DNA of 44,841 nt from Streptomyces himastatinicus ATCC 53653 (GTDB taxonomy: Bacteria > Actinomycetota > Actinomycetes > Streptomycetales > Streptomycetaceae), in the NCBI RefSeq assembly GCF_000158915.1, contig NZ_GG657754.1, positions 5,624,973 through 5,669,813 of the forward strand, in the 5' to 3' direction. The translations under genes were made by a program, and so were the position numbers. This document shows, one piece after another, positions 18,072-26,311 of this stretch (within the stretch, counting starts at the first letter, position 1; each line of letters starts with the position of its first letter). The notes under the pieces were generated by a model. It was not told where the DNA came from. It worked only from the letters and a program-made list of their open reading frames with translations, and searched no databases.

Positions 18072-18404
18072 TCAGCGGCCGCCGAAGCGGGCCGCGTCGA
18101 AGTTGGCTGCGGACATCTGCTGCCGCGCGTTGTCGCCATGCTCCTGGTCGCCCGAGCTGAACGCAGAGTCCATGCCCGCCTGACCACCGAGAATGCCTGA
18201 CAGGGAACTCTGCAGAGACGAGGCGATCTCGTCCGACCGCGCCTTGAACGAGTCGAACATGACCTTCCCCGACCCGTTGAACTTCCCCTCCAACGGCTCC
18301 GCCGCCTGCACCAGTTGACGGATCAACGTTCCGAGGTCGTCGCTCGACCCACGCGACTTCGACTTCAGAGTCGACAGAACCTGCGATCCCATGTCGAACT
18401 TCAT
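18072..18404 (-). CDS. EsxB-like WXG100 family protein, unit 1
   Basis: A 110-residue protein starting MKFDMGSQVL with a long helix, a turn at GKFNGSGKVMFDSF (Phe in place of Trp of the WXG turn) and a second helix, then a tail ending NFDAARFGGR that may carry the export signal. It is the presumed partner of the EsxA-like protein 33 bp downstream. It is the first gene of toxin unit 1. Upstream, TTGATA at ~18450 with TATA-rich sequence 15-17 bp later is a weak promoter candidate. Confidence 0.87.
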   Translation of the reverse strand: MKFDMGSQVLSTLKSKSRGSSDDLGTLIRQLVQAAEPLEGKFNGSGKVMFDSFKARSDEIASSLQSSLSGILGGQAGMDSAFSSGDQEHGDNARQQMSAANFDAARFGGR

Positions 18405-18540
18405 CTGGACTCCCCCTGCCAGGCTGAGCGGCTATATACGCAGAGTCCATCTCTATCAAGTGCCGGAAGGGCCCTGCAATGGGGGTTGGCTGATTGTGAC
18501 GCGTTCATGGCTGAGTCGTGCCGCTGGGGCGGCGGGCGCA

Positions 18541-18768
18541 TCATCCCGATGTGAGTCGAACGTCGCCTTTGACTGCGGTGACGAACGACGACCAACTGGC
18601 CGCCGGGAAGAGCAGCGCGGGGCCGTGGGGGTTCTTCGAGTCGCGTACGGGGACGCCTGACGGATGGCCATCCAGCACCTCGACGCAGCTGCCCCCATCG
18701 GGGTTGCTGTACGACGACTTCCGCCAGGCGCCCAGCGCGGCCGTGCTCCGGATTATGTGCTCAGCCAT
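18541..18768 (-). CDS. DUF397 domain protein
   Basis: A 75-residue protein with the DUF397 pattern: WRKSSYSNPDGGSCVEVLDG near the N-terminus, then VPVRDSKNPHGPALLFP and W..F. In streptomycetes such proteins pair with XRE/DUF5753 regulators and act as their small partner. Here it overlaps the regulator gene by 8 bp, so the two are translationally coupled. Confidence 0.93.
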   Translation of the reverse strand: MAEHIIRSTAALGAWRKSSYSNPDGGSCVEVLDGHPSGVPVRDSKNPHGPALLFPAASWSSFVTAVKGDVRLTSG

Positions 18769-19555
18769 GATGTCCGTACTCCTTCGCGGTCGCCCTCATC
18801 AGGGCAAGTGACTCCTTCAGCGGCAGTGCGTCACCCAGCACAAGAGCGTATGTGGCTCGAAGCCGTTCAACCAGGGAGGGAGAGTCGTGCAGCCTGCCGA
18901 CGCAATGAGCTTCGCTGTAGGCGGCCGGGGGCTGGTCCTCGAAACACATCAGCGACAGCATGCTCGACAACAACGGGTGAGTACCCAGGCCGAATGGCAG
19001 GACATGAATGCGTACGCGGTGGCTCTCCCCCAGACCGACCAGGTGCATGATCTGCTCGGCCATGACCTCCGGGCCGCCGACCGGGCGGCGTAGCACCGCC
19101 TCGTCAAACAGAGCACACACTACGGGCGTCACCGGGTCGTTGAGGATCGCCGCTCGCTCAAGTCGTGCGACGGCGAGCTTGTCACATTCCTCGTCACTCC
19201 GAGGGGGGAACGTAGAGCGCAGGACCGCATCTGCGTACCTTTTGGTTTGCAGGATGCCGGGGACGTAGGACAACGCGAACTCGTGGATCATGGTTGCCTG
19301 TTGTTCGAGCTGCCGCGCGGCCTCGAAGTAATCGGCGACCGGTGTGTCGTCCTGCGGCAGGAAACTGCTCAGCACATTGCCCGTGTTCAGGGCCTGGTCC
19401 AGGCGCCGGGCGTCTTCCTTGGACGGGATGCGGCGGCCTGCCTCGATGTGGGAGATGTGCGAGCGGGTCATGATCGCCGCGTCGGCCAGTTCCTGTTGGG
19501 TCATGCCCGCCGCTTCGCGTTGTTCCTTGAGCCAGTCGCCGTAGATGCTGCCCAC
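18761..19555 (-). CDS. XRE-family regulator with DUF5753 domain
   Basis: A 264-residue DNA-binding protein. Residues ~10-65 are an XRE helix-turn-helix (AGMTQQELADAAIMTRSHIS with IEAGRRIPS), and the rest is a DUF5753-type ligand or partner domain (VPGILQTKRYADAVL near residue 95). It is divergent from the small gene at 19687, across 131 bp that holds three inverted repeats. It likely regulates itself and the divergent gene, together with the DUF397 protein. Its place between the toxin units raises the chance of control over the toxin genes, which is untested. Confidence 0.92.
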   Translation of the reverse strand: MGSIYGDWLKEQREAAGMTQQELADAAIMTRSHISHIEAGRRIPSKEDARRLDQALNTGNVLSSFLPQDDTPVADYFEAARQLEQQATMIHEFALSYVPGILQTKRYADAVLRSTFPPRSDEECDKLAVARLERAAILNDPVTPVVCALFDEAVLRRPVGGPEVMAEQIMHLVGLGESHRVRIHVLPFGLGTHPLLSSMLSLMCFEDQPPAAYSEAHCVGRLHDSPSLVERLRATYALVLGDALPLKESLALMRATAKEYGHHG

Positions 19556-19571
19556 CGGTCAACCCCCTTGC

Positions 19572-19653
19572 GACAGAACCTCTGTCACCTGCTGATTACT
19601 GGCGAGCCTAGCCCGCGTCGTCTCACTCTGTGAGTGGATCGCTACATAGCGAT
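19572..19653. promoter_or_regulatory. Three inverted repeats, candidate operators
   Basis: Within the divergent gap are GACAGA-ACC-TCTGTC (19572-19586), CACTC-TGT-GAGTG (19624-19636) and ATCGCTA-CA-TAGCGAT (19638-19653), all perfect. They lie between the XRE regulator and the gene at 19687 and are good binding-site candidates for that regulator. Binding is inference. Confidence 0.65.
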
Positions 19654-19686
19654 GCACGAGAAAGTCGATGACATGGAGGTAGCCGC

Positions 19687-19995
19687 GTGATCAGCCTGCC
19701 GGGCGGGGCCCGATTGCTCCCTTGGGCCACTGCGGAGGGCAAGCCCTGTTACGTCATCGGCGACGGGACGGGTTACGTGTCCCGCGTCGCCGACAACATG
19801 GAGTGCGTGCAACTCGGCATGGCCGCGGACCTGCTCGACCACGCCGCCGACATGCTCGGCGACGGCAAGGCCACCCCCGTGCAGCTCCGGTATCTCGCCG
19901 CGCGGCTGGCCGAGGCCTTGCGCGATGCGCACCGGATCGCTGAGAGCCGGGGAGCCCGCTTGTCCGAGTTCACGCCCCCTTCAGGCGGCGCATGA
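19687..19995 (+). CDS. Small unknown protein, partner gene of the XRE/DUF397 pair
   Basis: A 102-residue soluble protein starting with GTG, six bases after GGAGGT. Residues 1-40 look beta-rich (GARLLPWATAEGKPCYVIGD) and the rest helical (MAADLLDHAADMLGDGKA, then YLAARLAEALRDAH). It is a common divergent neighbour of XRE/DUF397 pairs in streptomycetes as far as I recall; function unknown. Its last 26 bases overlap, on the other strand, the 3' end of a DUF6177 gene remnant. Confidence 0.8.
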   Translation: MISLPGGARLLPWATAEGKPCYVIGDGTGYVSRVADNMECVQLGMAADLLDHAADMLGDGKATPVQLRYLAARLAEALRDAHRIAESRGARLSEFTPPSGGA

Positions 19996-20053
19996 GGCGT
20001 TCGAAACCCTGCCGCCCGGACAGGTCCGCCGGGCCTCCCGGCCGCGGGGTCAT
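19970..20053 (-). pseudogene. Remnant of a DUF6177 gene (3' end only)
   Basis: Read on the minus strand, 27 codons give a peptide containing GGPADLSGRQGFERLMRRLK that aligns with the last ~22 residues of the protein at 4715-6133 (GDPSDLSGWQDFERLMRH...), down to the same position of the stop codon. An ATG overlaps the stop of the upstream gene (ATGA at 20050-20053), so it may still be translated as a short peptide. It looks like the leftover 3' end of a second DUF6177 gene after a deletion or cassette insertion. A short shared functional tail is the alternative. Confidence 0.65.
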
Positions 20054-20796
20054 TGCTCGGCGCCAGACCTTTTTTCGATGACCGCTTCAATGAATCGGGC
20101 GGCTTCGACGTCCCCAATCCGGGTATATGCGGCGGGCTGTAGTTCCTCTGTCGGCTCCCAACGAAGGCTCCAGGTGAAGATCTCGTCGCGCCTTTCCGTT
20201 CCACCGTTCAAGAGGCGTTGCCTCAGGACAGGCCCATGGGTCCCTGCTGCCGCGTAGTACGTGATCCGCCCTTCGGCATCAAGGGCGTCCAAGGTGGCGT
20301 TGCCGAGCGTGAGGAAGGGCGTGGTCCTGAGGTTGTCCCGCAGGCTCAGGGGTTTGATCGCTACGCCGGTCAGATCGAGGAACCCTGCGTGATCGGACAG
20401 GAATTCTCCGCCACGTTCATAGAAGAGGATCAGCGGCTCATAGAGGTCGGCCAGATCAGGAAGTGTTGCCGGCTTCTGGTCTCGGAGCCAGGCCAGGCGT
20501 ACCGCGCCCAGGCACGTCTTTCGGATGGAGTACGAGGCGATGCTGCTGAGCAGTTCGTCCAGCTCCGTGGCGAGTTCGGACGGCAGGCGGAAGTTCGGAT
20601 CCACGTAGTCGGTGACGTCGAAGAAAGGCCACGCGGCCTCGGAGGCATACGCCTGCGCCCAGAGCGCGGCGCGCCGCAGGTACTCGCGCATCAACAGGCG
20701 GCGTGAGCGTGCACGACGGCGTACGGAATTCCAGTCGCCGATCCAGTCGACAGCTCGGAGCCGCTCCAGCGTGATGAACGACGACCTGCCGGTCAC
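20050..20796 (-). CDS. Unknown 248-residue protein in the immunity array
   Basis: No family recognised. It is soluble and acidic in the middle, basic at the N-terminus (SVRRRARSRRLLMREYLRRA), with helices around DLADLYEPLILFYERGGEF and a C-terminal part rich in beta (YYAAAGTHGPVLRQRL, then IFTWSLRWEPT). The start is ATG 20796. It lies downstream of ywqK in a row of immunity-type genes, so it may be an immunity protein to a toxin no longer present here, but nothing in the sequence proves it. The GC content is slightly lower than in the core genes around it. Confidence 0.65.
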   Translation of the reverse strand: MTGRSSFITLERLRAVDWIGDWNSVRRRARSRRLLMREYLRRAALWAQAYASEAAWPFFDVTDYVDPNFRLPSELATELDELLSSIASYSIRKTCLGAVRLAWLRDQKPATLPDLADLYEPLILFYERGGEFLSDHAGFLDLTGVAIKPLSLRDNLRTTPFLTLGNATLDALDAEGRITYYAAAGTHGPVLRQRLLNGGTERRDEIFTWSLRWEPTEELQPAAYTRIGDVEAARFIEAVIEKRSGAEQ

Positions 20797-20889
20797 GTCA
20801 ACTTCCCCCGTATGCGGTCGTACGGAACGGATGAGCTCGGTCGCGGAGGGTCGCAGCCGCCCCTGGTGGGATCACTCTTGGCGGTCGTC

Positions 20890-21255
20890 TCAGCTCTTGC
20901 GCCAGTCCTTCGTGGGTTGCCCTTCTTCGTCCCACTGAAGGTCTTCCAGAATGGCCTGTCCGTTCTCAGTGAATAGCCGCTCGGAGGCGAGTGTGCCATT
21001 GGGGTGCCACGTTCTCGAGACGCCGACGGGGCACCCCATGTGCGCCGTGCCTTCGGAGCGGAGCGTGCCGTCCATGTACCACTCGCGACTCGGACCATGC
21101 TGGATGCCGTCCACGTACGCATCCAGGCTGACGACCGCGTCTCCCAGGCGCTCCTCAACCTCACCGGTGAACAGCTCGCCCTGGTACAACAGGCGTTGGC
21201 CATAGTCCATGTCGACTTCGGGATCGTCGATGTCGATTCGCTTCACGTCAGCCAA
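20890..21255 (-). CDS. YwqK-family antitoxin (MORN-like repeats)
   Basis: A ~120-residue cytoplasmic protein with MORN-like repeats: YQGELFTGEV, DGIQHGPSREWYMDGTLRSEG, and GVSRTWHPNGTLASERLF. YwqK proteins are immunity partners of YwqJ-type deaminase toxins, and a decayed YwqJ domain lies just upstream, so the pair is classic. The start is uncertain: TTG at 21255 or GTG at 21246 (VKRIDIDDPE); the latter fits family starts better, the former is given as the longest. The gene is intact though its toxin is not. Confidence 0.85.
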   Translation of the reverse strand: MADVKRIDIDDPEVDMDYGQRLLYQGELFTGEVEERLGDAVVSLDAYVDGIQHGPSREWYMDGTLRSEGTAHMGCPVGVSRTWHPNGTLASERLFTENGQAILEDLQWDEEGQPTKDWRKS

Positions 21256-21363
21256 CAGAGATTCCAGTTGTCGTTATTCGGCGGATTACCGGGGCACCTG
21301 CCCTGGAAGCCATCTAGCCCGCCTGGCAGCGTGCATGGTGTGCCTTGCTCGGGTGGGCTGTCG

Positions 21364-21740
21364 TCAGAGAGTGATGTGCACGCCCAGTTCCTGGGGGTGC
21401 ATACGCTGCGGGGTTCTGTGGTTTTGCCGTGATCTGGGTGCCCTTGTCCGCGGATCATCTTGGAGGCCATGGCGGAACCGTCGAAGTGCGGAGCTGTCTC
21501 TTGGAGTGTGGTGGTGCGGCCGTCGTCCCGTGCGTCGTCCAGGGCCCACAGCTTATCGGACACCAAAGCGGACTCGGCGCAGCTTCCCGTGAAGAACCTG
21601 CGCTGCTCGGGCGGTAGCGATCCGACGAAGCCCGAGATGGCGGGGTGGAGATTCGCCTTGCCCTCGCCGACCAGGCTGGTGTGGCTGACCACTTTGCCGC
21701 CGACCAGCAGGGAAGAGGCAACCGCCGGGAACTGCTCAGA
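21364..21740 (-). pseudogene. YwqJ-type deaminase toxin domain, orphan and frameshifted
   Basis: The frame from ~21735 encodes a deaminase-type warhead: LLVGGKVVSHTSLVGEGK, LPPEQRRFFTGSCAESALVSD (with the CAE zinc/catalytic motif) and DHGKTTEPRSVCTP. It has no N-terminal targeting region and begins exactly where the SUKH-3 gene ends. At 21393-21397 a run of five G (C on the coding strand) breaks the frame: with one extra base the protein would end QELGVHITL and stop at 21364. The usual second zinc motif PCxxC is PRSVC here, so a ligand Cys is also lost. The unshifted frame runs on to 21243 with no homology. Confidence 0.8.
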
Positions 21741-22200
21741 CAAAGAAATCCTCCGCGTCTGGATCGGTGACGCCGCCCATGAAACGAGAGAATGCGTCGA
21801 ATTCATTCTCCCTCAAGTAGTACCCTCCGGTGTGGTGGAGGTGGAAGAAGCGTCCTGTTTCGTCTACCAGGAGAATTCCTTGCTCGGACGTTTCGTATCC
21901 GATCGGAAAAATTTCGACTCCGAGTCCGAGTGCCAGTTCCCGGATCGATGCGGCGTCACCGTCGTACCCGACCGTCGGCTTCACTACCCAGGCAACCCCC
22001 GGTACTGTGGGGTGGCTGAGAGTGAGCAAGCCATAGGTGTGGATGAAACGTACGGCGGCCGGTACTGGTGTCAGAGGTGCTTCCTGCCGCTCGGTGTCCC
22101 GTACCCGTACCTGAATGAGTTCATCGGCGTGCTCTCCAATGTCGCGGCCCGGGGACCAGCCATTCCGGGTCAGCCAGTCGTGCACGAGTTGATGTCCCAT
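21736..22200 (-). CDS. SUKH-3 family immunity protein
   Basis: A 154-residue cytoplasmic protein with the SUKH-3 layout: VHDWLTRNGWSPGRDIG at the N-terminus, AAVRFIHTYGLLTL, then IFPIGYETSEQGILLVDETGRF and a C-terminal FSRFMGG. SUKH proteins neutralise nuclease and deaminase toxins in polymorphic toxin loci. The frame is open further upstream, but those codons are antisense-like overlap with the previous gene, so ATG 22200, eight bases after that gene's stop, is chosen. It could protect against the nuclease of toxin 2 or the lost partner of the deaminase fragment. Confidence 0.83.
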   Translation of the reverse strand: MGHQLVHDWLTRNGWSPGRDIGEHADELIQVRVRDTERQEAPLTPVPAAVRFIHTYGLLTLSHPTVPGVAWVVKPTVGYDGDAASIRELALGLGVEIFPIGYETSEQGILLVDETGRFFHLHHTGGYYLRENEFDAFSRFMGGVTDPDAEDFFV

Positions 22201-22207
22201 CAGGATG

Positions 22208-23224
22208 TCAGTAGCGGCCTGACAACTCTTCCAGGAAGTCCAGGGACGGGGCTTCTTGCGGAGTAGCTTCGGTGATCGTGCCAATTTTCGGTCGTGAGGG
22301 AAGACGGGTCAGCCAGTCGAGAGCTGCTACGGCGTCGAGCCCTTGCTCGTGCGCTGTTCTGAGGCGTAGGAGCCATTCCCTTCCAGCCTCGAATGCCTCG
22401 TCGCCAGCTGCTGTTCGGGGCTCGTAGCACGCGGCGTTGTCACCGATGGAAGCCCAGACGTAACCGATAGTCCGGCCCTCACGCTGAATAGTGAAGTACC
22501 GCACCGGGTGGTCGGTGATCTCTTCATAATCGTTCTCGGTCAGCGGTAGGTCGGCTCGGAGCCGACGGGATCGAGCCGGGACCTCGAAGGTTCCCCAGGA
22601 GTCGGCATAGGCAGTCCCCTCGACCATCGGGTCCTCGAAGCCAGTCTCCGTTGGGGTCGCGTGACGGTTCGGGTCGCCGGGGGTGGGCGCGCTTCCGAGC
22701 GCTGCCGAGATCTCCTCCAGGGCGGCGGCAAGCCTGGGAGCGTTTTGTGCGTGTACCGAGATTTGCTCGCGCTCACGCGTATCCATGGTCAACCAGGCGT
22801 CAGAGTAGGTTTCCAACGTGACCACGATGAGATTGCGTTGCCAGATGTCAACTGTGGCGACGAATAGTTGTTCTACTCTGTGGGTATTTCCTGATTCATA
22901 CCACAGGCCGGGGCACTGAGCCCGAGCGCTGACGACGAGGTCACCCTCATTTTTTTCTACCCGGCTAACGGCGTCCGAAATGGTGGTCCCGGAACGGAAC
23001 GAACCTGCATGCAGAATCTGATCTTGGACATGCACCCAGGTGTCACTCATGTTGCCTCTGGGCCGTGCCGAGAAGCTGATTCTTCCTGGCGGGGTTGCCA
23101 GGTCGAACTTGGCCAGGATGCGCCAGATTGCGGTGGTGATCTCCACGGCGCGAGAAGGGCGGGCGTCGCCATGGCTGGGGGTGATCTCCCATGTCCAGTC
23201 GCCGATGGGATCCGTGGTGATCAC
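22208..23224 (-). CDS. Two-domain candidate immunity protein for toxin 2 (YFT-GYxWA at C-terminus)
   Basis: A 338-residue cytoplasmic protein, GTG start overlapping the toxin stop (GTGA). Residues ~1-165 form a beta-rich domain (WTWEITPSHGDARPSRAV, then LIVVTLETYSDAWL) that resembles YbaB/TY-Chap-like small domains only loosely; I do not name it. Residues ~235-338 are the YFT-GYxWA module: HPVRYFTIQREGRTIGYVWA, YEPR, GREWLLRLRTAHEQGL and terminal LEELSGRY, as in the genes at 13345 and 14302. Direct coupling to a toxin gene suggests immunity. The AT content is higher than in the core genes, which fits acquired DNA. Confidence 0.75.
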   Translation of the reverse strand: MITTDPIGDWTWEITPSHGDARPSRAVEITTAIWRILAKFDLATPPGRISFSARPRGNMSDTWVHVQDQILHAGSFRSGTTISDAVSRVEKNEGDLVVSARAQCPGLWYESGNTHRVEQLFVATVDIWQRNLIVVTLETYSDAWLTMDTREREQISVHAQNAPRLAAALEEISAALGSAPTPGDPNRHATPTETGFEDPMVEGTAYADSWGTFEVPARSRRLRADLPLTENDYEEITDHPVRYFTIQREGRTIGYVWASIGDNAACYEPRTAAGDEAFEAGREWLLRLRTAHEQGLDAVAALDWLTRLPSRPKIGTITEATPQEAPSLDFLEELSGRY

Positions 23225-25884
23225 AGCATGTCCTTAGGGTCGGTCTTGCTCCCCGGTGGGATCACGAGTGTTCCGTCGTCCAGACGTACGACAAACGTGA
23301 TGCCCTCGCCCTTCGGTCCTCGTCCGCCTCGATGGATGTCCATGAGGTCATCGTAGGCACCGTTGGACATCCACTCGGCGCGACTTCCCTTTCCGCCGTC
23401 CACGAGCATGACCTGATGGTGTGCTTCGGATTTGGCCAACTGGAGCAGGTACTTGCCTCGAGTGATCTCATTTATGGGGTCTATGGGATCGTTGAGGTGC
23501 TTCATCTGGTAGGCGTATATTTCCCCGGATTCATCCTTGATGCGCACGTCCATGTCGGCGCCCACTGGGACCTTTTGTTCGAAATCGATGGCATGCGCGG
23601 GTACGCCGCCGCGAACCAACTCGTCCGCGAAGAGGATTTGGTCGGCGGCGGGCCGGTACATTGCCTCTTTTCGTGCTCCGAGAGCGGACACGACTTCCCC
23701 GAAATTGTCGCGTTGATTGAATTTTCCAGAGGAGATGACTTCGGCAACTTGCTGCCCGCCAGGTTCCGACGCGAGCCGGTCGAGTGCCCGCTCCAGGACA
23801 TCCGGCTTCGGTCGCTTCTTGCCCGGGATGCCCTTGACTGCGTCACGGAGACGCTGTTCTGTTTCGCCTCCGCGGGCCATGGGCTGTGCTTCGTGGCCAG
23901 CCGGGTCTCTCGGCTCGACGGGTACATCATGGTTGGAGCTGTGGGAGCCATGTGGGGGTTCTGTCCCGCCAGGGGTGCCGGTGTCGCCGTGCCCGTGTGA
24001 ATTCGGTTCATGGCTATCGCCGTGGTGGACACCGTCATCTGCATGGCTGTTCAGTGCTGTGCTGTCGCCATGAGATGCGGTCGACGACGGGTCACGGGGG
24101 CCACCTGGGGGTTCATGGCTGGCGGAGGGGCCGTGGCCGAGGTCGTGGGCGCTGCCACCGGGGAGGTGGTCGCCTGCGTGGCCGCCGGGCATGTGGTTTC
24201 CGCCCAGCCCGCCGCCCGGCAGGTTGTCCCCGACGTGGCCTGTGGGTAGCTGGTCACCGACGCCGCTGCCCGGGAGGTTGTCGCCGATGTGGGACGGGCC
24301 GGGGACGGTGTCGCCGGTGCGGCCGATGTCTCCGAGGTCGTTGCCGAGGCTGTCGCCCAGGCGGATGTGGGTGGCGTTGTCGGTGGTGCGGGCGCCGGCG
24401 CCGACCAGGGCCGGCTGTTTGGCGGGGTTGGTCGGGTCGGGGGCGTTGGTGTCGGTTGCCGGGGCGGTGTTCGGGGGGTCTTCCTTGCGGGCGTTGTCGA
24501 TGCTGTCGAGGACGTTGCCGTGTTCGTCGAGGAAGTTGCCGTCCGGGTCGTAGTACCGGGCGGGTTTGCCCGGGTCGGTGGGCAGCTTGGTGGTGCCTTC
24601 CGGGAGCGCGGGGACGTCGTCGGGCAGTTTGACGGTGCCGTCGGGGAGCTTGGCCGCGCCCTCGGGGATGGCGGCGCCCTCGGGGAGGTCGACGGTGCCA
24701 TCGGGCAGCCTGACGGTGCCTTCGGGGAGTTTGATCGTGCCGTCGGGGAGTTTGGGGATCTCGATGGCCTGGATGCCCTTGAGGCCCTTGGCGATGTCGC
24801 CGACCTTGGACAGACCCGCGCCGACGCCTTTACCGACGTAGGTCATGGGGTCGATGACCCGGCCCGCCTTGCCGGTCGCGGACAGGACCTTGGCGACCGC
24901 GCCGGCCTTACCCGCGCCGGAGGCGGCTCCGCCGGCGCCGCCGGTGAAGACGGTGGTGACGACGTTGAAGGTGACGGCTCCGGCGGCCCGACCGGGGTTT
25001 TTGCCCCATTCGTCCCAGGCGACGAGGGCCTTGCCGGTCTGCTTCATGGTGTTGCGGGAGTCGCGGAGCCAGGAGGGGAGTTTGTCGTCGGGCAGGCCCC
25101 AGAAGGCTTCCCTGGCTCCGGGGATCGCGCTGATGGCCAGGCCGGTCCCCAGCTGGGCGAGGCCTTTCCAGGCTTTGCCCATGGCGTCCCAGCCGTCGAC
25201 GCCGACGAGGGTGCCCAGGCCCTTGATGGTGCCCCAGACGCCGTCGACGATGACGCCGTCCCAGACGAAGGATTTGACCCAGTGGCCGACTTCCCAGGCG
25301 TGGTGTTTTTCCTCGACCGGGTCGCCCCAGGGGAGTTTGGCGTTCTTCAGGTCATCCGCGTTGAAGCCGTACTGGTTCTTGGCCTTGGATCCGTCGCCGG
25401 CGACCATCTGGGTGCCGCCGAAGAGGGCGGTGATCTTGTTGTGGCAGGTGCGCTCGGCCGCCCAGAACGCGGCGACGGTGGCGGTGATGTCGTCGCGGAG
25501 CTGGTTGTGTTCGTCGACTTTGTCTTCGTCGTATTCCCAGTCGTCGTCGTCCTTGTTGTCGTTGACGAACTGGGTGGCGTCGGTTTTGAGCTGGGTCAGC
25601 TTGGTGACCAGGGGGCGGATCTCGGTGGCGTACTCCGACAGGGCGCTGGAGACCTTGCCCAGGTCGTCGGCGAAGGTGTCGGCTCGGTCCTTGACGGGTT
25701 TGGTGGTGGCGAAGAGCCGTTCGGCCTCGGGTGCCTTGTAGTAGGCGGACAGGCCCTGGAAGTGGGTGTGGACGTCCGCGCCGGTGTCCCGGATGTGCCC
25801 GGCATCCTTCTTCAGATCGCCGTGGGCCTTTTCCAGCAGCTCCAGGTTGCCGGTGTACTGGGGAATCTCTCCCGGCTTGATCAT
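23221..25884 (-). CDS. Polymorphic toxin, type VII-secreted, probable PD-(D/E)xK nuclease warhead
   Basis: An 887-residue protein. The first ~370 residues match toxin 1 closely (start [20 protein letters not shown]). A linker follows with repeats of LPDGTVxLPEGT (residues ~375-430) and later [15 protein letters not shown] units. The C-terminal domain (~680-887) contains [12 protein letters not shown], then ADMDVRIKD (~777) and YAYQMK (~793): an acidic residue followed by a QxK, the variant of the PD-(D/E)xK nuclease core. Nuclease function is inferred from this pattern only. The gene overlaps both neighbours by 4 bp. The last third has lower GC and rarer codons than the N-terminus, as expected for an exchanged warhead. 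Confidence 0.82.
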   Translation of the reverse strand: MIKPGEIPQYTGNLELLEKAHGDLKKDAGHIRDTGADVHTHFQGLSAYYKAPEAERLFATTKPVKDRADTFADDLGKVSSALSEYATEIRPLVTKLTQLKTDATQFVNDNKDDDDWEYDEDKVDEHNQLRDDITATVAAFWAAERTCHNKITALFGGTQMVAGDGSKAKNQYGFNADDLKNAKLPWGDPVEEKHHAWEVGHWVKSFVWDGVIVDGVWGTIKGLGTLVGVDGWDAMGKAWKGLAQLGTGLAISAIPGAREAFWGLPDDKLPSWLRDSRNTMKQTGKALVAWDEWGKNPGRAAGAVTFNVVTTVFTGGAGGAASGAGKAGAVAKVLSATGKAGRVIDPMTYVGKGVGAGLSKVGDIAKGLKGIQAIEIPKLPDGTIKLPEGTVRLPDGTVDLPEGAAIPEGAAKLPDGTVKLPDDVPALPEGTTKLPTDPGKPARYYDPDGNFLDEHGNVLDSIDNARKEDPPNTAPATDTNAPDPTNPAKQPALVGAGARTTDNATHIRLGDSLGNDLGDIGRTGDTVPGPSHIGDNLPGSGVGDQLPTGHVGDNLPGGGLGGNHMPGGHAGDHLPGGSAHDLGHGPSASHEPPGGPRDPSSTASHGDSTALNSHADDGVHHGDSHEPNSHGHGDTGTPGGTEPPHGSHSSNHDVPVEPRDPAGHEAQPMARGGETEQRLRDAVKGIPGKKRPKPDVLERALDRLASEPGGQQVAEVISSGKFNQRDNFGEVVSALGARKEAMYRPAADQILFADELVRGGVPAHAIDFEQKVPVGADMDVRIKDESGEIYAYQMKHLNDPIDPINEITRGKYLLQLAKSEAHHQVMLVDGGKGSRAEWMSNGAYDDLMDIHRGGRGPKGEGITFVVRLDDGTLVIPPGSKTDPKDML
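25229..25803. repeat. Near-identical 575-bp tract, copy 2 (in toxin 2)
   Basis: Partner of 16616-17190, one mismatch in 575 bases (C at 25654 against T at 17041). It codes for residues ~28-218 of toxin 2. A recombination between the two direct copies would delete 8.6 kb and fuse the N-terminus of one toxin to the warhead of the other. Confidence 0.95.
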
Positions 25885-26273
25885 CCGGTCTGTCTCCCGG
25901 GCTTCTTCGGGTCCAGATCGGGTGCGCTCAGGGCCTTGGTCTGGGCCGCTTGAGCCCGCTCGGCCATGTGTTGACCGCCCTTGAGGTACTCAGTCGTCGC
26001 GTCCATCGCCCCGTTCAGCGACTTGCCCGCACGCGCCGCGATGAACTTCAGATCAGGCGTGGTGTGCTCCGCGAACTGGGACAGGGCCAAGGCGACCAAG
26101 CCGCCCTTGGCCTCCTTGCCACCACCGTCGGCGCTGATCGTGCCGGCGTGCTCCGCAGCCGACTGGAGATGCTTCCCGTACGACGTCGCGTGCTTCTCGA
26201 TCTTCGCGGCGAACTCGCCCGTCGTCTTCAGCACACTCGAAATACCCTGCGGCTGCAGGTCCCAGCCCGTCAT
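25881..26273 (-). CDS. DUF6507-like small helical protein, toxin unit 2
   Basis: A 130-residue paralogue of the protein at 17268-17678 (start [10 protein letters not shown], end [11 protein letters not shown]), with a shorter Gly insert ([12 protein letters not shown]). It overlaps toxin 2 by 4 bp. The presumed role is to pair with the toxin N-terminus for export through EccC. Confidence 0.78.
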   Translation of the reverse strand: MTGWDLQPQGISSVLKTTGEFAAKIEKHATSYGKHLQSAAEHAGTISADGGGKEAKGGLVALALSQFAEHTTPDLKFIAARAGKSLNGAMDATTEYLKGGQHMAERAQAAQTKALSAPDLDPKKPGRQTG

Positions 26274-26311
26274 GTCCTACGTCACCCCCCGGCGACTGCC
26301 CCCTTCGTGGG

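Noticed and set aside
18405..18480. Sigma-70-type promoter for EsxB unit 1 (TTGATA with TATATA)
   Set aside because: Spacing is 15 bp to TATATA and the 17-bp alternative lacks the final T; unit 2 has no matching boxes at the same place.
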